Shown in pieces: positions 57,463-64,000 of a DNA stretch of 64,000 nt; the first letter of the stretch is position 1; each line of letters opens with the position of its first letter. Made by a program: the position numbers and the translations under genes. This DNA is from Sulfolobus islandicus Y.N.15.51. Its GTDB lineage: Archaea > Thermoproteota > Thermoprotei_A > Sulfolobales > Sulfolobaceae. The stretch covers positions 310,001-374,000 of the forward strand of contig NC_012623.1 of the NCBI RefSeq assembly GCF_000022485.1. Direction: 5' to 3'. The notes below the pieces were generated by a model, which saw nothing but the letters and a program-made list of their open reading frames with translations, was not told the origin of the DNA and ran no database searches.

Positions 57463-58362
57463 TCACAATAGCTTTAAGAACTCATCTAATTTACTTTTTA
57501 TATTTTCCTTATTATCTGCTTTTCTAATTTTTTCAATTAATTTTCTAATCTGATATGAGAACTCTACGTCATTAAATAGCATAGTTAAGGAGTCTTGAAT
57601 AACGTTCTCATCAATATATATCATTTTAACTGTCATCCCTCCATCTATTGTGAAATTCACACCGCTAATCCATGAAGCATCGTCAGACACTAAAAATGCA
57701 ACTAATGAGGCTACATCTTCAGGCTTTCCAACTCTTTTAGTCAGATGTTGTCCATGATCCAAACTAGATAGATATGACTCTCTAGGAGGGACTTGCCAAC
57801 TACTAGTATCAATCCACCCTGGACTTATGGAAACCACCCTTATATTGTACTTACTTAGACTAACAGCCAAGGAGTGGGTTAATGCAATTATACCACCCTT
57901 AGAGGCTGAATAAGGCTCAGTGTTCGGTTCCGATTGGAAAGCCCTAGTTGATGCTACGTTTACGATAACCCCACCAGTATTCTTCATATACTTCACTACG
58001 TATTTGGAACAAAGCCAGACTCCGGTCAAATTTGTCTCAATCACTCTCCTCCATTCATGCAAAGTTTGTTCTTCTATACTCTTTCCACTAAATCCTATAC
58101 CAGCGTTATTAACAAGGGCATCAATCCTCCCATATCTATCATAGACCCTTTCAACCATATTTGAGACGTCCATTTCCGACGAAACATCAGTCTTAATGAA
58201 AAAGGAATCTATTCCCTCACTCCTAAAATGGTTCTCCCTATACTTGCCAGCGTTTTCGTCTATGTCAGCAATAACTACTGCATACCCTTGCTTCCCCAAC
58301 CTATAACCTATTGCTGCACCTATTCCCTTAGCCCCTCCAGTAACTATACTTACCTTTTTCAT
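57463..58362 (-). CDS. Short-chain dehydrogenase/reductase
   Basis: 299 residues. SDR motifs: TGGAKGIGAAIG (about 8-19), VNNAGIGFSG (about 86-95), active-site YSASKGG (about 152-158) with Ser at about 139, and a PG-W-x-D motif. A C-terminal extension of about 50 helical residues (SLTMLFNDVEFSYQIRKLIEK) exceeds the normal 250. The start is directly next to the stop of the alpha-mannosidase gene, so both are one operon; a sugar or sugar-acid oxidoreductase is likely. Confidence 0.85.
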   Translation of the reverse strand: MKKVSIVTGGAKGIGAAIGYRLGKQGYAVVIADIDENAGKYRENHFRSEGIDSFFIKTDVSSEMDVSNMVERVYDRYGRIDALVNNAGIGFSGKSIEEQTLHEWRRVIETNLTGVWLCSKYVVKYMKNTGGVIVNVASTRAFQSEPNTEPYSASKGGIIALTHSLAVSLSKYNIRVVSISPGWIDTSSWQVPPRESYLSSLDHGQHLTKRVGKPEDVASLVAFLVSDDASWISGVNFTIDGGMTVKMIYIDENVIQDSLTMLFNDVEFSYQIRKLIEKIRKADNKENIKSKLDEFLKLL

Positions 58363-61266
58363 TTAACCCCTCACACTTATTGTGAGGATATCCCTATTCT
58401 TATATTTTACCTTAATCCTATTACCATCTGTTCTAATGTCCCTCGAAATCTCATTCAGCTCTAGCAAGTCAAGACTCCTAGCTTCAATCACATTAAAAGG
58501 TAGTTCAACAACAGCTTCTCCTCTGGTATTCTCGTATTCGTAAAGCCTTAATATAATGCTATTACTATCGCCCTCAGCAACTTTCACAGCCTCTAAAATC
58601 AACTTATCGCTAACCCTAATGAAGCTCTCACTTTTAACCTCACTAATTCCCCCAACTACTCTCAATGGTACGTTTAGCTCATAAGCCCTCTTAACCACCT
58701 CAGCCCTCTTCCAATCACCAACGTGGGGATATAACGAATAAACGAAAGTGATTTCCTCTAGATCAGTAGAGGGATCTGGATATATTGGAGTTTTAGTCAA
58801 ACTCAAACCGACTGAAGAACCTCTCAACGTTGCCCCATACTTTCCGTTATTAAGCAATGCAACGCCATAATCGCTCTCAGAGAAGTCAACAAATTTTTGG
58901 ATTGGAACTTCAAACCTAGCCTTATCCCAGCTAGTATTAGTCCATGTGAACCTCTCAACAACTCCAAAGGGAATATCGGAAACTGCCCTCTCCACGTTTA
59001 GGTCAAATTTAAACCAACTCTTTATTAATACTTCCCTATCCTTCATCTTCAATGTAGTTATGAAGTCAATCCTTCTACTATCAGCGTAAACACGGATGAT
59101 TTGAATAATTTCTGATCTCCTAAATTTATAGGAAAATTTAATTGAAGCTACAATACCATCATTATTGACTATCTCTGATGAAGAGGCCTTAATTTCAAAA
59201 TGAGTCTCCTCAAATCCCTTCTCAATATCCCACGCATCTGCCCACCCTGGAATATTCTCATACGCGACTAGTAGGTTACCCCTATCCTTTAAAACCTCCC
59301 TATTAGCTTCCTTATCGAATATTGACAGAAGCTGTCCAATTTTACTTACCCTTATCCTATAGTATTTGTTCTCAATAAGATACTCATCTTTGTTTTCACT
59401 AACTGTGACTTTATCCCTAACTTCAAGAGGTTCCAACAACGAGAAGCCTACTGATGGAACCTTAACCTTAACTAATTTGCCATTAACCTCCACGAACTCC
59501 TCCCTATCCCATGATAGTGAATTAAACACAAATGTCTTATCGCCATTACCGCCAACTAGCTTCTGCATTGCCTCATATGCAATATTATTAGCCCTATTTA
59601 TCACATCTTCTAATTCTTGATAAGCTACCTTGTAAACGTCTTTTATAGCTGATCCCGGCAAAACGTCATGAAATTGATCCTTTAATACTACCTTCCATAA
59701 TTTGATAAATACTTCTTTATCATAAGTCCTAGCCAAAGTGCTCCATAGCTCAGCTTCCCTTAACGCGATTTCTGCCATCCTATTAAGCAATTTCATTTTT
59801 GAATGTGATGTTAATACACCCCTGTGGGTTTCTAAATATAATTCCCCTCTCCATTCTTCCACTGGAACTATCCTTTGTATATAATCATTTACACCACTTA
59901 ATTCAACCTTAGGTAATATAGGTAAAAGGTTAATTGCCTCGGCTCTAATTAACATATCCTCGTTTGGTCCTCCTCCTCCATCACCGTATCCATAAGAATA
60001 TAGGATTGGTTGATCCTTTTGAGCCCAGTTATTGTACTGTTCTAATACGCTTGAAGCTGAAAAGTCAGAATTATATCCTCCCTTTCCGTGGCCAAAGGTA
60101 ACTGCAGGTAATCGATCACCATTTGGCCCTACCCATTGGAAAACATTGAATGGAAATGCGTTGGTATCGTTCCAAAAGACTTTATGAGTTGCGAAAGCCT
60201 TTACTCCACCCAATTTGGCTATCTGAGGCAATGATGCTGAAAATCCAAAGGTATCTGGCAACCATAAAATATTGGCAATTCTTCCGAAGTTCTCTAGATA
60301 GAACCTCTGAGAGTACAAGAACTGCCTAGCCAACGATTCGCCTGAGACCATATTTGCATCCGATTCAACGTATAGTGCTGCTAACTCCCACTTCCCTTCC
60401 TTAACCTTTTCCTTTATCCTTTCAAATAGTTCTGGAGAATCTGCCTTTATCCACTCATAATATATTGCAGCGCTTTGAATGAAGTGAAAGTCGTACTTAT
60501 CTAAGAGTGTTAAAATAGTTGAAAACGTTCTTAAAACTTTCCTTCTAGTCTCATCAAATGGCCACAGCCATGCAGTGTCGATATGGGCATGACCAGTACC
60601 CACTAACTCCCCTCTTTTGCCGTACTTGCCAACTAATCTCGATAATTCACTCTTCAAAACGTTCAAAGCCCTTTCGTATTTACCCCTATTCTCATCTTCC
60701 TTGTATATGTCAAGGGGATCATCAATCTCTTGAATCATTCTACTTACATCCAATGTCGTTCTTATCAGCTTTGATAGAACGAATAGTTGCTCTTTTGAGA
60801 TTGACTCAAAATATGCCTCACGCAAAGCCTTACTTAAGGAATTACTCAAATCGTCCTTAACTTCATTGTCATTTATACTTCTTATCAGGTCTAGAATCTG
60901 AGATCCGTATATGTAAAGCCTATAGGCGTTAGAGTCTATCTCAGTATAAAACGGAATTCCAGGTGAAATGTCGACTTTTTCACCAAAGTCCATGTAGTTT
61001 GAAAGTTCTAAGCTAATCTTATGACTACCAAAGGGAATAGGTATTAACGTGTGATATCTATCTAACTCGAAATACGGTTTTCCATTTAGTCTAATAAGTC
61101 CACTTCCCTTGTGGTCAACGATTACCAAATATGAATTTCCCTTGCCCTCAACCTCTAGGTAAGCCTTATTGTGATTTTCAAGATTCCATCTTAATTGCCT
61201 TAAATTTCTAAAGGAGTTACCGAGTATTAAGATCAGTCTCGCTTCAAGCTCGTTAACGCTTCTCAT
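58363..61266 (-). CDS. Alpha-mannosidase, glycoside hydrolase family 38
   Basis: 967 residues from ATG 61266 (the frame runs 26 codons further up but through the operator and TATA region). GH38 motifs: GTGHAHIDTAWLWPFDETRR with zinc ligands (about residues 235), LWLPDTFGFSASLPQI with the nucleophile Asp (about 340), THKVFWNDTNAFPF and ETHRGVLTSHSKMK (about 495). Known relatives in Sulfolobus trim mannose from glycoproteins and mannosides in a metal-dependent way. In one operon with the SDR and divergent from the clan GH-A glycosidase. Confidence 0.94.
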   Translation of the reverse strand: MRSVNELEARLILILGNSFRNLRQLRWNLENHNKAYLEVEGKGNSYLVIVDHKGSGLIRLNGKPYFELDRYHTLIPIPFGSHKISLELSNYMDFGEKVDISPGIPFYTEIDSNAYRLYIYGSQILDLIRSINDNEVKDDLSNSLSKALREAYFESISKEQLFVLSKLIRTTLDVSRMIQEIDDPLDIYKEDENRGKYERALNVLKSELSRLVGKYGKRGELVGTGHAHIDTAWLWPFDETRRKVLRTFSTILTLLDKYDFHFIQSAAIYYEWIKADSPELFERIKEKVKEGKWELAALYVESDANMVSGESLARQFLYSQRFYLENFGRIANILWLPDTFGFSASLPQIAKLGGVKAFATHKVFWNDTNAFPFNVFQWVGPNGDRLPAVTFGHGKGGYNSDFSASSVLEQYNNWAQKDQPILYSYGYGDGGGGPNEDMLIRAEAINLLPILPKVELSGVNDYIQRIVPVEEWRGELYLETHRGVLTSHSKMKLLNRMAEIALREAELWSTLARTYDKEVFIKLWKVVLKDQFHDVLPGSAIKDVYKVAYQELEDVINRANNIAYEAMQKLVGGNGDKTFVFNSLSWDREEFVEVNGKLVKVKVPSVGFSLLEPLEVRDKVTVSENKDEYLIENKYYRIRVSKIGQLLSIFDKEANREVLKDRGNLLVAYENIPGWADAWDIEKGFEETHFEIKASSSEIVNNDGIVASIKFSYKFRRSEIIQIIRVYADSRRIDFITTLKMKDREVLIKSWFKFDLNVERAVSDIPFGVVERFTWTNTSWDKARFEVPIQKFVDFSESDYGVALLNNGKYGATLRGSSVGLSLTKTPIYPDPSTDLEEITFVYSLYPHVGDWKRAEVVKRAYELNVPLRVVGGISEVKSESFIRVSDKLILEAVKVAEGDSNSIILRLYEYENTRGEAVVELPFNVIEARSLDLLELNEISRDIRTDGNRIKVKYKNRDILTISVRG

Positions 61267-61270
61267 AAAT

Positions 61271-61299
61271 ATACTTCTTGCATAGAAGTATATAAATAT
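61271..61299. promoter_or_regulatory. Shared divergent promoter with a palindromic operator
   Basis: ATACTTCT and AGAAGTAT form a perfect 8-bp inverted repeat with a 5-nt spacer (61271-61291). It overlaps TATATAAATA (61290-61299). That box is about 24 bp before the glycosidase ATG (61319) and about 28 bp before the mannosidase ATG (61266) on the other strand. A regulator bound here would shut both genes at once. Confidence 0.55.
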
Positions 61300-61318
61300 G
61301 AAATTATGATTCTTAAAT

Positions 61319-63103
61319 ATGAAAAAGTTCATCTTAGGCTTCAACTATTGGCCTAGGATATCAAATATAAAGATGTGGAGTAGGTTTGAAATTGAAGAAA
61401 TTAAAAGAGATTTCGAATTAATGAGTGAACTAGGGATAAACACTATTAGGGCATTCGTATTGGATGAGGATTGCGCAGATCAACTAGGTAATCTGAAACA
61501 TGAATGTAAAGGTAAAATTGGGAGATTTCTTGAAGAGGCGGAAAGGCATTCCATAAAAGTTCTATTAACCTTAATTGTAGGTCATATGAGTGGAAAGAAC
61601 TGGGGTATCCCATGGGATATTGATAATACAATTTACGACAAGATTGAACAAACGAAGAGGTTTGTAGGAGATGTTGTGAATAGTTTTAAGCAAAGTAAGG
61701 CAATAATGGGATGGATACTAACAAACGAGATATCATTAGTGAGAGTACCACAAAATGACGATGTGTTCTTGAGATGGCTTAAGGAATTGTATAGTTACAT
61801 TAAGGGAATTGATGACCAACACGTAGTCTCGGTTGGAGATAACGTTTCTCCATTTTCCCACAATTTCTTAAGACCAGAAAACGTTAAGGGAATTGTCGAT
61901 TATGCCTCTCCACATATTTATTTGTACGATCAAGATCCAGTTAGACATTCATTTCAATACTTCATGACCTTGGAATACGATCAAAGTTCCAGATTGCCGG
62001 TAATTCTAGAGGAGTTTGGATTTCCTACTTCATTGTACTCTGAGGAAAGTCACGCTAAGTTTATAGGATTAATACTGAGGGGAGCGTTAGTTTACGGTGC
62101 TGATGGTGCATTGATATGGTGTTTTTCTGACTTCCCGAGGGAGGGTGATGAACCATATCTATGGGAACCTCACGAATTAACCTTTGGAGTGATAAGACAA
62201 GATGGAAGTGAGAAGATTGCTGCAAAAGTGGTAAAGGATTTCAGTAGCAAAATAAAGGATATTGAGCTATCATCTTATAAAGTGCCTAAAAGGGATTCAG
62301 CAATACTAGTACCCTCGTGGTTTTATAGGAACTTCCAATTCGTTTACGAGCAAAACAAGAGATGGGATTTCGCTAGGGTATTGAATCAAGCGTTTACGTT
62401 CGCTAGACTATCCAACATTCAAGTTACATTTGCAAGAGAGGAGGATGAAAATTTATCAAGTTATAAATTATTAATAATACCCTCCGTTACTAGACTACTT
62501 ACAACGACGTGGAGGAAATTATTAAAGGTAGTTGAAAATGGTAGTACTATCTACTTCTCAACCTATACTCTAACGCATCTGTCTGCAACACACTTATGGG
62601 AGGAACTTTTTGGAGTAATCCCCAGCAATTACGCAGGGAGTAAGGGAGTTAAGGTCCCAGAAAGAATAAGATTAGATAATAATATATACGAGTTGGGACA
62701 ATCTAATTTATACACCTATTCATTTAAAGAAAAAGATGCTAAAGTAATAGGAGTAGATGATAACAACAATGGTGTAATTTTCATTGCTAAAAGAGGAAAG
62801 GGCAACGCTATCCTCTCCACAATACCTCTAGAGTTAATATCCTCAAACAACGAGATAATGGATAAACGCCACTTATCACTTTATAATTATATTGGGAGAG
62901 TAGCCAATATAGAACAGAGCTTTCCAAAACAAGACTTTGGTGTTGAAATACAGTACCTTGAAGGAAAAGGAGAGAGCTTAATAGCGGTTTTAAACCACAC
63001 ATGGGAGGATAAGGAATATGAACTTAACGTGAAAGTTAAAGAGGATATGGACTCATGCCAAGGAGTAGTTAGAGCTAAGTCGGGCTGTCTAATGAGAGTT
63101 TAA
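61319..63103 (+). CDS. Clan GH-A glycosidase (GH5-like, mannanase/mannosidase type)
   Basis: 594 residues. The N-terminal TIM barrel (about 1-315) has the acid/base E137 in GWILTNEISL and the nucleophile E232 in VILEEFGFP, as in GH5/GH2-type clan A enzymes. A second part (about 320-470) resembles a beta-galactosidase-type trimerisation (class I glutamine amidotransferase-like) domain (LLIIPSVTRLLTTTWRKLLKVV), and a small beta domain ends it. No signal peptide, so it acts in the cytoplasm, probably on mannosides with the divergent alpha-mannosidase. Confidence 0.8.
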   Translation: MKKFILGFNYWPRISNIKMWSRFEIEEIKRDFELMSELGINTIRAFVLDEDCADQLGNLKHECKGKIGRFLEEAERHSIKVLLTLIVGHMSGKNWGIPWDIDNTIYDKIEQTKRFVGDVVNSFKQSKAIMGWILTNEISLVRVPQNDDVFLRWLKELYSYIKGIDDQHVVSVGDNVSPFSHNFLRPENVKGIVDYASPHIYLYDQDPVRHSFQYFMTLEYDQSSRLPVILEEFGFPTSLYSEESHAKFIGLILRGALVYGADGALIWCFSDFPREGDEPYLWEPHELTFGVIRQDGSEKIAAKVVKDFSSKIKDIELSSYKVPKRDSAILVPSWFYRNFQFVYEQNKRWDFARVLNQAFTFARLSNIQVTFAREEDENLSSYKLLIIPSVTRLLTTTWRKLLKVVENGSTIYFSTYTLTHLSATHLWEELFGVIPSNYAGSKGVKVPERIRLDNNIYELGQSNLYTYSFKEKDAKVIGVDDNNNGVIFIAKRGKGNAILSTIPLELISSNNEIMDKRHLSLYNYIGRVANIEQSFPKQDFGVEIQYLEGKGESLIAVLNHTWEDKEYELNVKVKEDMDSCQGVVRAKSGCLMRV

Positions 63104-63140
63104 CCTATATATTTTTTAATTATTGTTACAAACTTATTTT

Positions 63141-64000
63141 ATGGCTTTAGGTATCGCGTTTTTAGGAAGCGGGTTTTCAGCTAGGTTTCATCTAAGGGGA
63201 TTAGTGGGAGTTAGAAATGTAGAAGTTAAGGGAGTTTATTCTAGAAATCTAAACTCTTCTAAAGAATTTGCTGGATTATCCGAACAACTGGGATTAGGGA
63301 AACCTAAAGTGTATGACGATATTAGTAAAATGCTATCAGATAAGGAGATTAATGCAGTATGGCTAACTGTCCCCAATGATGCACATTTAGAATACACGAA
63401 ATTAATTAGCGAAGAGGTCTCACAAGGGAGATCTAACGTAAATGGAATAGCCGTAGAAAAACCCTTAGCTAGAAATGTGAAGGAAGCTAAGGAGATGATC
63501 AGATTGGTGGAGAAGGCTGGTCTACTGCACGGATACTTGGAGAATCAGATCTTCATGCCTTCTGTGGTAAGGGCTAAGGAGGCTATCTGGGAGATGGGGG
63601 CGAGGAATTCCGGAAGACCATACTTGGCAAGAGCAGCTGAAGAGCACTCTGGCCCTCATAATAGCTGGTTTTGGAAACCAACTATTTCTGGTGGAGGGGC
63701 ATTAATAGATATGACTTGTCACAGTTTGGAGGCAACTAGATTTTTACTAACTGACCCTTCAAAGGATAAATCCTCACTTAAGCCGAAACACGTGTACGCT
63801 GTGATAGAAACGTTAAAGTGGAATAAGGAAGAGTATGCTAGGCATTTAAAAGAAAGGCATAACGTGGACTTCGTGAAGGAACCAGCTGAGGATTACGCAT
63901 TAACTGTTATAACTTATGAGGACGATATAGGGAATTTAATAATGGCTGAGACCAGGACTTCGTGGAACTTCGTTGGAGCTGGGCTTAGATTATCGGTTGA
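63141..64000 (+). CDS. Gfo/Idh/MocA-family oxidoreductase, 3' end outside window
   Basis: Open from ATG 63141 to the window edge (286 codons). N-terminal Rossmann domain IAFLGSGFSARFHLRGL (about residues 5-21), EKPLARNVKEAKE (Lys of the E-K-P motif, about 110) and GGGALIDMTCHSLEATRFLL (about 190-209) with the D/H pair of the family. Such enzymes use NAD(P) to oxidise sugars or sugar derivatives, some as glycosidases. It lies 37 bp behind the clan GH-A glycosidase gene and probably belongs to the same transcript. Confidence 0.88.
   Translation, partial: MALGIAFLGSGFSARFHLRGLVGVRNVEVKGVYSRNLNSSKEFAGLSEQLGLGKPKVYDDISKMLSDKEINAVWLTVPNDAHLEYTKLISEEVSQGRSNVNGIAVEKPLARNVKEAKEMIRLVEKAGLLHGYLENQIFMPSVVRAKEAIWEMGARNSGRPYLARAAEEHSGPHNSWFWKPTISGGGALIDMTCHSLEATRFLLTDPSKDKSSLKPKHVYAVIETLKWNKEEYARHLKERHNVDFVKEPAEDYALTVITYEDDIGNLIMAETRTSWNFVGAGLRLSV

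Noticed and set aside
61267-61344. Longer N-terminus for the alpha-mannosidase
   Set aside because: The extra 26 codons are Phe/Ile/Asn-rich, run across the TATA and palindrome region and into the divergent gene.

Overview
This 64 kb window comes from a hyperthermoacidophilic archaeon of the Sulfolobales, most likely a Saccharolobus/Sulfolobus close to S. solfataricus and S. islandicus. The reasons are the AT-rich sequence, the SoxEFGHIM terminal oxidase locus, a thermosome gamma-type subunit, the paired phosphomevalonate kinase and diphosphomevalonate decarboxylase, a GDH-1-type glucose dehydrogenase beside a GH38 alpha-mannosidase, many Sulfolobus insertion sequences, and TATA boxes 25-30 bp before start codons (leaderless genes). 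Recalled from memory, the glucose dehydrogenase and thermosome are nearly but not fully identical to the S. solfataricus P2 proteins, which points to a sister lineage such as S. islandicus.

Layout. 1-12.4 kb is an accessory zone: a partial IS607-type element (serine recombinase plus TnpB) that cuts a hydantoinase gene just after its start, a frameshifted Rieske-like gene, an FAH-family hydrolase, a lone molybdopterin oxidoreductase subunit, two IS110-family copies in direct orientation, an IS4-like element, a coiled-coil/nuclease-like gene, a VapBC pair and a transporter truncated by the second IS110 copy. 12.4-23.2 kb holds a dCTP-deaminase-like gene, an MFS transporter, a complete five-gene Opp-type ABC transporter on the minus strand, a methyltransferase and a frameshifted DUF929 gene. 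23.5-34 kb holds a Kef-like antiporter and the respiratory SoxM supercomplex: soxF-G-H-I on the minus strand diverging from soxE-M on the plus strand, followed by two small membrane-protein genes.

34-46 kb is ordinary chromosomal sequence: a MtnA-type isomerase, an esterase, a GT4 glycosyltransferase, a NicO-like transporter, two winged-helix proteins and the two mevalonate-pathway enzymes. 46-47.3 kb is a decayed insertion sequence with intact target duplication. 47.4-64 kb carries an unusual NRAMP relative, a 3-hydroxyacyl-CoA dehydrogenase, an enolase-superfamily dehydratase, the thermosome, a GT2 synthase and a carbohydrate cluster: glucose dehydrogenase, an SDR directly behind alpha-mannosidase, a divergent clan GH-A glycosidase and a partial Gfo/Idh/MocA oxidoreductase.

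The most interesting structure is in the IS110 pair. Each has a promoter-bearing, highly structured non-coding leader of about 130 nt, the place where IS110-group bridge RNA lies. The leaders are nearly identical except for a short segment that in each copy resembles the DNA immediately left of that insertion (8 nt exact in copy 2, 5 nt in copy 1). This is what a target-binding loop would look like. The transposases are also mosaic: near-identical first halves and strongly diverged second halves. No rRNA, tRNA or CRISPR array was seen.
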